From Streptomonospora salina (GTDB lineage: Bacteria; Actinomycetota; Actinomycetes; Streptosporangiales; Streptosporangiaceae), in contig NZ_JACHLY010000002.1 of NCBI RefSeq assembly GCF_014204715.1, positions 310,001 to 374,000 on the forward strand: a stretch of DNA of 64,000 nucleotides, given 5' to 3'. The position numbers and the translations under genes were made by a program. This document shows positions 7,323-15,424 of this stretch, one piece after another; within the stretch, counting starts at the first letter, position 1; each line of letters starts with the position of its first letter. The notes beneath the pieces are model-generated. The model had not been told where the DNA came from. It searched no databases and saw only the letters and a program-made list of their open reading frames with translations.

Positions 7323-8303
7323 CTAGCCGGTACCGCCCAGCCATCGGGCGACGGCACGGCGGGGTTCCTCTCGGGTTACGACCCCGAAGTGCGACGCGCC
7401 GTCGACGATGCGCACCTCGGCCGATGTGTGCTCGTCGAGAAGCGGCCTGTAGGCGTCGGCCCGGAAGCTCTCGTCGTCGGCGCCGGCCACGACGAGCGTC
7501 GCGTCCGCCAGGGCCGCTAGGTCCTTTTCATAATCATCGCGCGGGTGCATCGACGTCTGCAGGTCATAGCTGTAGGACAGCGTCTCTGTTCCGTCGCGCA
7601 TTTCCGCGGGCATATTGAACGATATGACGTCCCGGTCGTTGAATGCCGTGATTCCTACAGTGTTCATCATCTGCAGCCCCGCGATGCGCGGGACATTGAC
7701 GTTGCTCCACCCGGAGTCTGCGCGATAGGTGGGGGACTCGTGGTGAATATAGGGCGCCAGGAGAACATAGCCGTCCACGGCTGCGTTGCCGCTTCCACCG
7801 GCGAATCGGATCGCGGTTCCGCCGCCGCTGGAATGGCCGCCGAGGAATACGTCGCCGTACTCGGGCCCGATCTCGCGGATGAAATCGGAGACATCGTCTT
7901 CGAGCTGGCCGACGTAGTCGACATCGCCGCGGTTCTCCGCCTGCGGTCCGTGGCCCCGCAGATCCGGCGTGTAGACGGTGGCGGCGTCCTGGTCGGCGAC
8001 GGTGCGGGCCAGCGGCGCGAGGTAGGCGCTGTGGTAGCCGGAACCGTGCAGCAGCACCAGCGCGTCGTCGGAGTCGGACGGGTAGGTGCGGTACGGCAGA
8101 TCCGTTCCGTCGCGCGCCGTGTACGAACGCAGTCCGGGAGGGCCGGCCGCCGGCTCCGATGCGAGGTCGCCGAAGGCGAGGGTGCCGGAATCGCCGTCGG
8201 GGGGATCCGTCCCGCTGAACACCACGATCCCCGTGACGACGAGACAGAACGCTATCGCCGAAGCGGATACGGAAACTCCGGATATGAGTATCGACTTTTT
8301 CAT
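7323..8303 (-). CDS. Membrane-anchored or secreted alpha/beta hydrolase (lysophospholipase-like)
   Basis: A 326-aa protein beginning MKKSILISGVSVSASAIAF, a signal-anchor or uncleaved signal peptide, so the enzyme faces outside. The fold has ALVLLHGSGYHS (oxyanion), TPDLRGHG, nucleophile elbow GGHSSGGG, an acid in VVAGADDESFRAD, and His in DGASHFGVV. This is the serine aminopeptidase/monoglyceride lipase type of hydrolase; the substrate is unknown. The ATG at 8303 was chosen because it opens the signal sequence; longer frames upstream have no sensible N-terminus. GC content is locally lower than in the neighbours, which may indicate a different origin. No operon partner is evident. Confidence 0.8.
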   Translation of the reverse strand: MKKSILISGVSVSASAIAFCLVVTGIVVFSGTDPPDGDSGTLAFGDLASEPAAGPPGLRSYTARDGTDLPYRTYPSDSDDALVLLHGSGYHSAYLAPLARTVADQDAATVYTPDLRGHGPQAENRGDVDYVGQLEDDVSDFIREIGPEYGDVFLGGHSSGGGTAIRFAGGSGNAAVDGYVLLAPYIHHESPTYRADSGWSNVNVPRIAGLQMMNTVGITAFNDRDVISFNMPAEMRDGTETLSYSYDLQTSMHPRDDYEKDLAALADATLVVAGADDESFRADAYRPLLDEHTSAEVRIVDGASHFGVVTREEPRRAVARWLGGTG

Positions 8304-8457
8304 TTGCCCGGCATCGTATGCGCGCCGCACGGCGCCGGTCAACGCGCCGCCGAATTGCTGCGGGGAATCCCCGGCCCGCGGCGGCCCCGGATCCTCCGAA
8401 CCGGAACACCGCCGCCACTCGCGGTGACCGCGCGATCGGCGGAATTCCGGAGAGCGA

Positions 8458-8697
8458 TCATCCGCTCCCGTGACGCCAGCGCAGGAATCCGTGCTCACGT
8501 TCCACGCGGCGCATCTCGGCGTAGAGGGCGTCGGCGTCGACGCCCGAGACCACGGCGCCGCCCCGGGGGACGGGCCAGCGCGCATACGCCCAGAAGCGGC
8601 GGGTGTAGGAGCCCCACAGCACGAGCCACACTCCCTGCTTCTGCCACTCGATGTGGGCTGCGGCCTCGTGCCGGTCGTCGTCTTCGCCGTCGTCCAT
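8458..8697 (-). CDS. Small conserved actinobacterial protein, 79 aa
   Basis: The product starts MDDGEDDDRHEAAAHIEWQK and contains WLVLWGSYTRRFWAYARWPV, then DADALYAEMRRVEREH. Short proteins with this WGxYxRxFWA pattern are common in actinobacteria and have no assigned function. No signal peptide or membrane segment is seen. The next start upstream lacks support. Confidence 0.65.
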   Translation of the reverse strand: MDDGEDDDRHEAAAHIEWQKQGVWLVLWGSYTRRFWAYARWPVPRGGAVVSGVDADALYAEMRRVEREHGFLRWRHGSG

Positions 8698-8826
8698 AGC
8701 GAGGGGCTCATACCCGGCCCGATATCTCCCGATCGGGCCGGATGTGGTCACCTCGGAGGTCTGGACATCGGGGACACGCACACCCCGGGAGCGCACACGC
8801 GTTCCGTCCGCCCCGCAGGGTGTCCC

Positions 8827-8849
8827 GGGGCCGCCGCGGCGGCGGCCCC
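8827..8849. terminator. GC hairpin between panD and the small conserved gene
   Basis: GGGGCCGCCG and CGGCGGCCCC form a perfect 10-bp stem around a 3-base loop, about 150 bp beyond the panD stop on its strand. It may end panD transcription. Confidence 0.4.
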
Positions 8850-8996
8850 CGCTCCCCCGCGGACGGGTCGCGCCTTCCAGGACGCTTCCCGGCCATAGGC
8901 CGGGGTCCGACGGCGGTGGCGCGCGCTACAGGTGCCGGCCCCGGCGGTTCGGGCCCGCCGGGGCCGTCCGGACGCGCGCCGGCCGCTGCCGGTGCC

Positions 8997-9416
8997 TCAG
9001 GCGCCCGCCAGAGCCGTGCCCGGAACCAGATCCGAGCCCGGGACCGGCTCGGCGGGGTCGCTGCCCAGGGACACGATGCGGTTGGCGGAGTCGACGTGGA
9101 CCACGCGCGGCTCGTGGCGGGAGCGCTCGGACTCCTCCAGTTCCACGTACGACATGATGATGGCCAGGTCGCCCGGGTCGACCAGGTGGGCGGCGGCGCC
9201 GTTGATGCCGATCACGCCGCTGCCGCGCTCCCCGGCGATGGTGTAGGTGACCAGGCGGTTTCCGTTGTCGATGTCGACGACGTGGACCTGCTCGCCCTCG
9301 ACGATGTCGGCCGCCTCCAGCAGGTCGGCGTCGATGGTGATCGATCCCACGTAGTGCAGATCGGCCTGAGTGACCGTCGCGCGGTGGATCTTGCCGTGGA
9401 ACAGGGTGCGGCGCAC
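8997..9416 (-). CDS. panD: Aspartate 1-decarboxylase
   Basis: A 139-aa protein with the full PanD pattern: [20 protein letters not shown], the self-cleavage site Gly24-Ser25 in HYVGSITID (Ser25 becomes the pyruvoyl group), Lys9, [20 protein letters not shown] and the [12 protein letters not shown] segment. It makes beta-alanine for pantothenate and CoA from aspartate. The length matches the family. It stands alone here, without other pan genes and with no link to the siderophore genes. Confidence 0.97.
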   Translation of the reverse strand: MRRTLFHGKIHRATVTQADLHYVGSITIDADLLEAADIVEGEQVHVVDIDNGNRLVTYTIAGERGSGVIGINGAAAHLVDPGDLAIIMSYVELEESERSRHEPRVVHVDSANRIVSLGSDPAEPVPGSDLVPGTALAGA

Positions 9417-9758
9417 GATCTCCTACCTCGTTTCCCTCACTGCGATATGACTACAGGCCCTGATGCGGGTCCCGTGCACGCTCGTGGCGGCGTCCGAAGC
9501 ACCGCGGCGGCGCGAGGGTGCTGACGATTGGGCGAACGCCCCTGATACACGCCGAATTCCGCGATCGACCCCGAGGGTAGTGTGCGCCGGATCGCCCGCG
9601 TGCACCGGGGGCCGTGCAGGTGCATCCGCCGGGACCGCAGGAGCCGTCCGGCAGGCGGGACCGCCCCGGCGGGGAACGCGCCGACACCCCCGCGGGGGTC
9701 CGCGCCGGCGACCGGGTCCGGGGCTCCGGAGGGGGTTCCCGCGCTTTCGGGAGTGCGC
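9417..9758. other. 342-bp gap upstream of panD
   Basis: No gene is seen. It should hold the panD promoter at its left end and the 3' end of the siderophore-interacting-protein transcript at its right end. A perfect ACCCCCGCGGGGGT palindrome near 9687 could act as a terminator. Confidence 0.4.
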
Positions 9759-10574
9759 CTACTCCGCGTCGTCGTGGTGGTCGTGGTTGCTGGTGCCGCG
9801 ACGCCAGTATCCGTCGACGTCGAAGCCCGTTCCGCGCTCGAATCCCAGGTCCTTGAGGTGGCGGCGGACGGGTTTGAGGGTGCCGGCCTCGCCCGCGCAC
9901 CAGGCGAACCCGCGGCCCGCGGGCAACTCGGCGCCGCGGAAGGCGCGCTCCAGCAGGTCCGTGGTCCCGGGGGCGGCGCCGTCGCGGTGCAGCCAGGTGA
10001 CGGCGGCGCCCGCGGGCACGTCCAGGTCCTGCTCCTCACCGGCGTCGGCGACCTCGAGGAACGCCAGCACGCGCGCGTCGCGCGGCAGTTCCCGCTCCAG
10101 CCAGCGGGCGGCGGCGGGCAGAGCGGTCTCGTCGGCGCCGACGAGGTAGTAGTCGAAGCCGTAGTCCATGTGGTGGGTGCCGCGCGGGCCGAGGACGCCG
10201 AGCCGGTCCCCGGGGCGGGCGCGCGCCGCCCAGCGGCCGCCGGGGCCGTGGTCGTGGGCGACGAGGTCGACGGTCAGCTCGCCGGCGGCGGCGTCGAAGC
10301 GCCGGACCGTGTAGTCGCGGTAGATCAGCTCCGGCGCGCGCATGTTCCACCGGCCGTTGTCGTCGAAGTGCGGCAGGTGGAGCTCGCCGGTCTCCTCGTC
10401 GGGGAAGAACAGCTTCACGTGGTCGGTGAAGTTGTCGCTGCGGAAGCCCGCGATGTCGTCGCCGGCGAGGACGACGCGGATCATGCCGGGGGTGAGGCGC
10501 TCGGCCGTGCGCACCTGGAGGGTCCGGGAGCGCAGGGGGTAGAACTCCACGCGGGGGTCGCGGACGGTGGTCAT
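9759..10574 (-). CDS. Siderophore-interacting protein, FAD-dependent ferric-siderophore reductase
   Basis: A 271-aa SIP/ViuB-family protein. The N-terminal FAD-binding barrel includes RDYTVRRFDAAAGELTVDLV and HGPGGRWAARARPGD; the C-terminal NAD(P)H-binding half includes YYLVGADETALPAAARWLER and RGFAWCAGEAGTLKPVRRHL. The family reduces ferric-siderophores, mainly catecholates, inside the cell. The ATG at 10574 was chosen as the start of the conserved region (MTTVRDPRVEFY). An iron box at 10661-10679 lies directly upstream, so the gene has its own iron-regulated promoter although it follows the MFS gene in the same direction. Together with the FhuF-like protein, the locus has two different iron-release enzymes. 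Confidence 0.9.
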   Translation of the reverse strand: MTTVRDPRVEFYPLRSRTLQVRTAERLTPGMIRVVLAGDDIAGFRSDNFTDHVKLFFPDEETGELHLPHFDDNGRWNMRAPELIYRDYTVRRFDAAAGELTVDLVAHDHGPGGRWAARARPGDRLGVLGPRGTHHMDYGFDYYLVGADETALPAAARWLERELPRDARVLAFLEVADAGEEQDLDVPAGAAVTWLHRDGAAPGTTDLLERAFRGAELPAGRGFAWCAGEAGTLKPVRRHLKDLGFERGTGFDVDGYWRRGTSNHDHHDDAE

Positions 10575-10660
10575 GGGCGCATCACTCCTGATCGACTCGG
10601 GCGCGGCCGCGGGGGCGGCCGGGTCCGGTTCCCGGCTGCGAACCGGACCCGGGGCGCACT

Positions 10661-10679
10661 TTAGCTTAGGCTTGGCTAA
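10661..10679 (-). promoter_or_regulatory. Iron box upstream of the siderophore-interacting protein
   Basis: TTAGCTTAGGCTTGGCTAA matches 15 of 19 consensus positions and is itself nearly palindromic. It overlaps the last codons of the upstream MFS gene. Confidence 0.8.
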
Positions 10680-12037
10680 CTCGATAGTCCGGGTTCGTGC
10701 GGATCGCCGCCGCCGTCGCCGCCGGGGCGGGCCGCCGGGGCGGCCGCGCGCGGCGGCGCGGGCGGCGCCGCGCCCGAGCCCGCGCCGTCTGCGCGCCCGG
10801 CCCGGCGCAGGCCGGGAGCGGCAGCGGCCAGAACGGCCACCAGGACCACGGTCGCCGCGCCGCCGGCCGCCACGGCCGCACCGGCACCGATCAGCGGCGC
10901 CAGCGATCCCAGAACGAGCGCTCCCAGCGCCCCGCCCGCGGTGTTCTGCGCGCTCCAGACGCTGTTGACCCGGCCGCGCAGCGCATCGGGGGTGTGCGAC
11001 TGCAGCAGCGCGAAGCGCAGGATCTCCTCGACGATCTCGGCGAAGCCGAGCACCACCAGCGCCGCGGCGGCCAGGGCCACGGCGCCCGAAGCCCCGAAGG
11101 CGGCCGAAGCGGCGCCGCAGCCGGCCACCGCGACCAGCAGCACCGCGCCGCTGCGGCGCACGGTACGGGTCCACCCGCTGGTCACCGAGGCCAGGACCGC
11201 GCCGAGCGCGGATGCGGAGTAGAGGAGTCCGGCGACGGTCTCGCCGGCGTGCAGCACGGTGTCGGTGAACTCGGGCACGAGTACGTAGGGCGTGGCCAGC
11301 AGCAGCTGGACGAATCCGAGCAGCAGCAGCGGCCCGACGGTGCGGTGCCGGGCGGCGAAGCGGAGGCCGTCGGCCGCCGCAGCTGCGATCCTCCGCCGGC
11401 CGCCGCCGTGCGCCGCCTCGGGGACCAGCGGCGGCAGCCGCAGGACGAGAACGGTGGTGAGCGCGCTGACAGCGGCGGTGATGCCGAAGACCGCGGGATA
11501 GCCCCACGCCGCGATGACGGCGCCGCCCAGCGCGGGTGCTGCGACCGAGCCGAGCTGGCCGGTCAGCGCCAGCAGCGCCCCGGCTGCGGGCAGCCGCTCG
11601 CGCGGAAGCAGCCCGGGCACGGCCGCCTGCAGGGCCACGGTGCTGAACGTGCCGACGAAACCGTTCAGCGCCGCGCAGGCGCAGATCACCGCGAAGCCCG
11701 CGGCGGCGCCGCCGCTGTGGGCCCACACCGCGTTGAGGGCGAGTCCGGTGAAGGCGGCCGTGGCGGCGGCGCGCCCCGCCGCGATCAGCCGGCGGCGGGG
11801 GAACCGGTCGGCCAGCACTCCCCCGACCAGCGTGCCGGAGAACACGGCGGCCCCGGTGACCGCGCTGACGACGGCGACCAGGGTCGAGGACCCGGTCGCC
11901 GAGTAGACCTGCATCGGCAGCGCCACCAGGGCGAACCCGAGTCCGAAGACCGAGATCAGCCGCGCGGTGAACACCACCCGGAACGCGGGGCTGACCCGCA
12001 GCGGGGTGAGGTCGATCAGCGCCGTGCGCAGTTTCAC
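10676..12037 (-). CDS. MFS transporter, EntS-like siderophore exporter (1)
   Basis: A 453-aa MFS_3 family protein with about 12 hydrophobic segments. The opening DLTPLRVSPAFRVVFTARLI and the segment LVGGVLADRFPRRRLI match the enterobactin-exporter type, and RFALLQSHTPDALRGRVNSV is a conserved loop also present in the second exporter. The GTG start has GGAGG eight bases upstream and lies 43 bp after mbtH, so the two are co-transcribed. The predicted role is export of the finished apo-siderophore. The C-terminal tail is very rich in Ala, Pro, Gly and Arg. Confidence 0.85.
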   Translation of the reverse strand: MKLRTALIDLTPLRVSPAFRVVFTARLISVFGLGFALVALPMQVYSATGSSTLVAVVSAVTGAAVFSGTLVGGVLADRFPRRRLIAAGRAAATAAFTGLALNAVWAHSGGAAAGFAVICACAALNGFVGTFSTVALQAAVPGLLPRERLPAAGALLALTGQLGSVAAPALGGAVIAAWGYPAVFGITAAVSALTTVLVLRLPPLVPEAAHGGGRRRIAAAAADGLRFAARHRTVGPLLLLGFVQLLLATPYVLVPEFTDTVLHAGETVAGLLYSASALGAVLASVTSGWTRTVRRSGAVLLVAVAGCGAASAAFGASGAVALAAAALVVLGFAEIVEEILRFALLQSHTPDALRGRVNSVWSAQNTAGGALGALVLGSLAPLIGAGAAVAAGGAATVVLVAVLAAAAPGLRRAGRADGAGSGAAPPAPPRAAAPAARPGGDGGGDPHEPGLSS

Positions 12038-12080
12038 CGGCCCGCCTCCCGGCGGTCGCCGGAGCGGGGGCCGCCGGGCC

Positions 12081-12293
12081 TCACACCTCTCCCATCGCGG
12101 CCCGCAGGCTGCGCGGCCGAAGGTCGGTCCAGTTCTCCTCGACGTAGGCCAGTGCGGCCTCGCGGTCCACCGGGCCGTGCACCTGCCGCCAGCCGTCGGG
12201 CACCGCTGCGAACTCCGGCCACAGGGAGTGCTGGTCTTCGTCGTTGACCAGGACCAGGAAGCGGCCCTCGGGGTCGTCGAAGGGGTTGCTCAT
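12081..12293 (-). CDS. mbtH: MbtH-like protein, NRPS adenylation-domain partner
   Basis: A 70-aa protein with the MbtH signature: [20 protein letters not shown], then [14 protein letters not shown] and a C-terminal TDLRPRSL with the conserved WTDLRP. MbtH proteins bind adenylation domains and increase their activity or solubility. AAGGA eight bases before the ATG and an iron box just upstream support this start. It is the first gene of a short mbtH-exporter operon and the only MbtH in the window, so it should serve both NRPSs. Confidence 0.95.
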   Translation of the reverse strand: MSNPFDDPEGRFLVLVNDEDQHSLWPEFAAVPDGWRQVHGPVDREAALAYVEENWTDLRPRSLRAAMGEV

Positions 12294-12311
12294 ACCGAGA
12301 TTCCTTTCTCA

Positions 12312-12330
12312 TTAGGGTAGGCTAAACTTA
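12312..12330 (-). promoter_or_regulatory. Iron box upstream of mbtH
   Basis: TTAGGGTAGGCTAAACTTA matches 16 of 19 consensus positions, the best match in the window. It lies 19 bp before the mbtH start and abuts the stop of the upstream exporter gene. Confidence 0.85.
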
Positions 12331-13605
12331 TCAAGTTGTCCGGTCGCCGCGAAGGGGCGGCGCGACGCCGCGGGTGGCCAGCAGCCCCGGCGCCGTCACA
12401 GCGATCGCGCCGACCAGGGCCGCCCCCGCCGCTCCGGCCGCCACCAGCGCGGCCGCCGTGCCCAGGACGGCGGCGAGCCCGCCCATGAGCGACGCGCCCA
12501 GCGACCCGCCGACCGTGGCCTGGGCCAGCCACGCGCTGTTGACCCGCCCCCGCAGCGCATCGGGGGTGTGCGCCTGGATCAGGGAGTAGCGCAGGATCTC
12601 CTCGACCGCCTGGAAGCAGCCCAGCAGCACCAGCGCGGCCAGCGCGAGCGCCGCACTGCGGGCGGCGCCCAGCAGCGCCACCGAAACCCCGCACATCGCC
12701 ACCGCCGCGGGCACGACCGCCCCGGTGCGGGCGATGCGGCCGGTCCACCCGCTGGTCAGCGACGCCGCCAGGGCACCGGCCGCCGGGGCGGTATAGAGCA
12801 GCCCCGCCAGGGCGGCGTCGCCGCCCAGCACGCGGTCGGTGAACTCGGGGACCAGCACGGTGGGCATCGTGAACAGCACCTGGGTGAAGCCGAGCAGCAG
12901 CAGCGGGCGCACCACCGGGTTGCGCGCCACGAACGCCAGACCGTCGGCGACGGCGCGCAGCGCGGTGGCGCCCGCTGCGGGCGATTCCGCGGGTGCGGCC
13001 GGCACGAACCACACCGCCGCTGTGGCGACGGCGGCGATCGCGCAGGTGGCGAGGTATCCGGCGGCCACACCGCCCAGCGAGATCAGCGCACCGCCCAGGG
13101 CCGGCGCGGCCACCGCGCCCAGCTGGGCGGTCACCGCGAACAGCGCACCGGCGGCGGGCAGCCGGCCGGGGCCCACCAGCGCGGGGACCATGGACTGCTG
13201 GGCGATCAGCCCCATGGTGCCGATGACGCCGTTGACGGTGGCGCACACGTAGATCACGGCCAGCAGCGGACCGCCCGGAAGGACGGTGTTGGCCGCGAAC
13301 ATACCCACGACCAGCGTCTCCACCCCGAGGCTGACCAGCATGAGCCGCCGCCGGTCCAGTTTGTCGGCCAGCAGCCCGCCCAGCACGGTGCCGGCGAAGC
13401 TCGCCAGCCCGTTGACGACGCTGACGCTGGCCACCAGCGCCGACGATCCGGTCATGGCATAGACCTGCATCGGCAGGGCGACGAGGCGGAACCCGCCGCC
13501 GAACAGCGAGATCAGCCGGACCGCGAAGACGATCCGGAACCCCCTGCCGCTGCGCAGCGGACTCAGATCGATGACCAGGCCCTGCAGGGCCGGCCTCGCG
13601 GTCAC
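12331..13605 (-). CDS. MFS transporter, EntS-like siderophore exporter (2)
   Basis: A 424-aa MFS_3 protein, similar to the exporter at 10676-12037 over its length (shared DLSPLRSGRGFRIVF, VLGGLLADKLDRRRLM and QAHTPDALRGRVNSAW motifs) with about 12 membrane segments. The GTG start is preceded by AAGGGGGAG. It follows the GNAT gene by 49 bp in the same direction, so it likely belongs to the binding protein-GNAT-exporter unit. Two related exporters side by side suggest tandem duplication followed by divergence. Confidence 0.85.
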   Translation of the reverse strand: MTARPALQGLVIDLSPLRSGRGFRIVFAVRLISLFGGGFRLVALPMQVYAMTGSSALVASVSVVNGLASFAGTVLGGLLADKLDRRRLMLVSLGVETLVVGMFAANTVLPGGPLLAVIYVCATVNGVIGTMGLIAQQSMVPALVGPGRLPAAGALFAVTAQLGAVAAPALGGALISLGGVAAGYLATCAIAAVATAAVWFVPAAPAESPAAGATALRAVADGLAFVARNPVVRPLLLLGFTQVLFTMPTVLVPEFTDRVLGGDAALAGLLYTAPAAGALAASLTSGWTGRIARTGAVVPAAVAMCGVSVALLGAARSAALALAALVLLGCFQAVEEILRYSLIQAHTPDALRGRVNSAWLAQATVGGSLGASLMGGLAAVLGTAAALVAAGAAGAALVGAIAVTAPGLLATRGVAPPLRGDRTT

Positions 13606-13654
13606 CCCCTCCCCCTTCCGCCGCCGTGCTCGGGGGCCGGGCGGCCGGCCGCCG

Positions 13655-14365
13655 TCACTCCCGCGCCCGGGCGAACAGCGCCGCCCGCTTGTGCGGCAGT
13701 TCGGCCTCGGCGAGGAATTCGAGTCCGGCCTTGCGGGCCGCGCGGCAGGCCGCGGCGTTGCCGGAGTCGGGATCCATGAGGATGCGCCGGCAGTGCGGGT
13801 CGGCGGCGAAGACGGCGGGGGCGACCGCGGCGAGGATCTCCGCGGCCAGGCCGCGCCCCGTCCGGCCCGGATCGCCGATGGCGATGTGGAATCCGACGTC
13901 GTGGGGGCGGGCGTCGCAGTGCGGCGCGATGACGTCGCGCGCGGCGCGGTACAGCTCTACGTAGGCGGTGTCGGTGCCGTCGCGGCTGACGATCAGCGGC
14001 CGCGAGAAGGTGCCGCCCAGTTGGGCGGAGAGCTCCTCGGCCCAGCGCTCGCGGCTCCAGGCCTGGTCGTAGAAGGGGGCCACGTGCGGCAGGTGCATCC
14101 ACGTGTGCACGGTCGCCAGATCGGCGCCGTGCGGCTGGGCCGGGCGCGCGGCGAAGGGCGCAGCGAGGTCGGGGGTCGGCGGCGGACCGGCGGCCAGCAC
14201 GTCGGCGCCGGCGGGGATCTCGCGGGGAGAAGGGCGGTGCGCCGCCGGGGACGCGTCGGTGTCGGTCGGTTCGGGCACGGGCACGTGCGTCACCTCCGGG
14301 TCGCGCCCCGCTGGCGGGGCGGTGTGCGGGCGGAATGGGGCGGTGTGCGGGTCGCGGGCGGTCAC
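13655..14365 (-). CDS. GNAT N-acyltransferase, siderophore hydroxamate type (IucB/MbtK-like)
   Basis: A 236-aa protein of the Acetyltransf_8 type. Conserved stretches are VHTWMHLPHVAPFYDQAW, SRPLIVSRDGTDTAYVELY, HDVGFHIAIGDPGRTGRGLA (acyl-CoA binding) and RILMDPDSGNAAACRAARKA. Relatives acylate N-hydroxy-lysine or N-hydroxy-ornithine to make a hydroxamate. The first 40 or so residues are low-complexity, so a shorter start (GTG at 14293) is possible; the GTG at 14365 is chosen because it overlaps the stop of the binding protein gene (GTGA), which suggests translational coupling. With the N-hydroxylase at 39119-40468 it would supply N-acyl-N-hydroxyornithine to the NRPS. Confidence 0.8.
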   Translation of the reverse strand: MTARDPHTAPFRPHTAPPAGRDPEVTHVPVPEPTDTDASPAAHRPSPREIPAGADVLAAGPPPTPDLAAPFAARPAQPHGADLATVHTWMHLPHVAPFYDQAWSRERWAEELSAQLGGTFSRPLIVSRDGTDTAYVELYRAARDVIAPHCDARPHDVGFHIAIGDPGRTGRGLAAEILAAVAPAVFAADPHCRRILMDPDSGNAAACRAARKAGLEFLAEAELPHKRAALFARARE

Positions 14366-15333
14366 AGGTCCTGCAGGACCCGCTCCTCCAGCTGGTCGAA
14401 GAGGTCCAGGCCGGTGGTATAGCTCATCGCCCCCAACTGCGGGACGGGGTAGACGCGGTCGCCGCCGACCGGTTCCAGGTCCTGCCACGGCCCCTGGTCC
14501 ATGACCTCCTGGATGGCTTCGGTGGGCTCGCCCTGGGCGTCGGCGCGGGTGAGGACGGCGTCGTACTCGTTCAGCCGGTCCAGGTTCTCCAGCGGCAGGG
14601 ACTCGCTGAAGCCGCCGTCGTCGGATTCGGGGGTGAAGCGCAGGCCGGCGTCGGCGGGCACGGTGGTGCCGTGCGAGCCCTGGTGCTCCAGGGTCCACTT
14701 GCCGTCGCCGTAGGCGTCGACGGAGACGAACACGGTGTCGGCGAGGACCTCGGAGTACTCCTCGCCGAGTTCGGCCGCCCGCGTGTCGTAGGAGTCGATC
14801 AGCGCGGAGTGGGCGTCGGAGACACCGGCGGCGTCGGCGATGCGCCGGTTCATGTCCTTCCACTCCGAGGGGATGTTCATCGCGGCGACCGCGACGGGGG
14901 CGATCCGCTCCAGCTCGGAGTAGTCGAACTCCATGGCGGCGGGCAGGCCGGAGACGACCAGGTCGGGCTCCAGCTCGGCGACCTTCTCGACGTCGATCTC
15001 CAGGTCGCGGCCCACCTGCGGGAGGCCCTGGGCCTTCTCCAGCTCCTCAGGGGTCATGCCGCTGTCGTGGGTGCCGCTGGACACCCCGACGAGACCGGCC
15101 TCCTCCACCGAGATCAGCGGGGTCACGGCCCAGCCGATGGCGACGATGCGCTGGGGATCTCGGGGGATCTCCACCGGCTGATCGGCGTGGTCGCTGGTGA
15201 ACTCGCGCGTGGGAGCGGACTCGGACCCGCTCTCGTCGCCCTCGGCGCCGCCGGTGCAGCCGGTGAGTGTGAGGGCCGCCGCGGCGATCAGGCCGATGCC
15301 CCATCGGGGGATCGGGGCGCGGTATCGGTTCAT
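14362..15333 (-). CDS. Siderophore-binding lipoprotein of an ABC importer (FecB/FhuD-like)
   Basis: A 323-aa protein with a lipoprotein signal: LIAAAALTLTGC, lipobox Cys around residue 26. The mature part has the periplasmic-binding pattern PVEIPRDPQRIVAIGWAVTP, VGRDLEIDVEKVAELEPDLV, and a C-terminal GDRVYPVPQLGAMSYTTGLD. It should capture the ferric-siderophore at the cell surface. GGAG five bases before the ATG supports the start, and an iron box lies upstream. No permease or ATPase gene lies beside it, which is unusual; these must be elsewhere. Confidence 0.9.
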   Translation of the reverse strand: MNRYRAPIPRWGIGLIAAAALTLTGCTGGAEGDESGSESAPTREFTSDHADQPVEIPRDPQRIVAIGWAVTPLISVEEAGLVGVSSGTHDSGMTPEELEKAQGLPQVGRDLEIDVEKVAELEPDLVVSGLPAAMEFDYSELERIAPVAVAAMNIPSEWKDMNRRIADAAGVSDAHSALIDSYDTRAAELGEEYSEVLADTVFVSVDAYGDGKWTLEHQGSHGTTVPADAGLRFTPESDDGGFSESLPLENLDRLNEYDAVLTRADAQGEPTEAIQEVMDQGPWQDLEPVGGDRVYPVPQLGAMSYTTGLDLFDQLEERVLQDL

Positions 15334-15353
15334 GGGGACTCCAGACGTTCATG

Positions 15354-15372
15354 AAAGGTGAGGCTTACCTTA
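15354..15372 (-). promoter_or_regulatory. Iron box upstream of the siderophore-binding protein gene
   Basis: AAAGGTGAGGCTTACCTTA matches 14 of 19 consensus positions and keeps the AGGT...ACCT symmetry. It lies 21 bp before the start codon, between NRPS2 and the binding protein. Confidence 0.75.
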
Positions 15373-15424
15373 TTGGATCGGTGCGAGGGTGCGGCAAGCG
15401 GGTCGCGGCCGCCGGGTGCGCGCG

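Noticed and set aside
6964-7344. Open frames in the gap between the DUF4352-like gene and the hydrolase
   Set aside because: Arg/Ala/Gly/Pro-rich shadow composition and no family resemblance.
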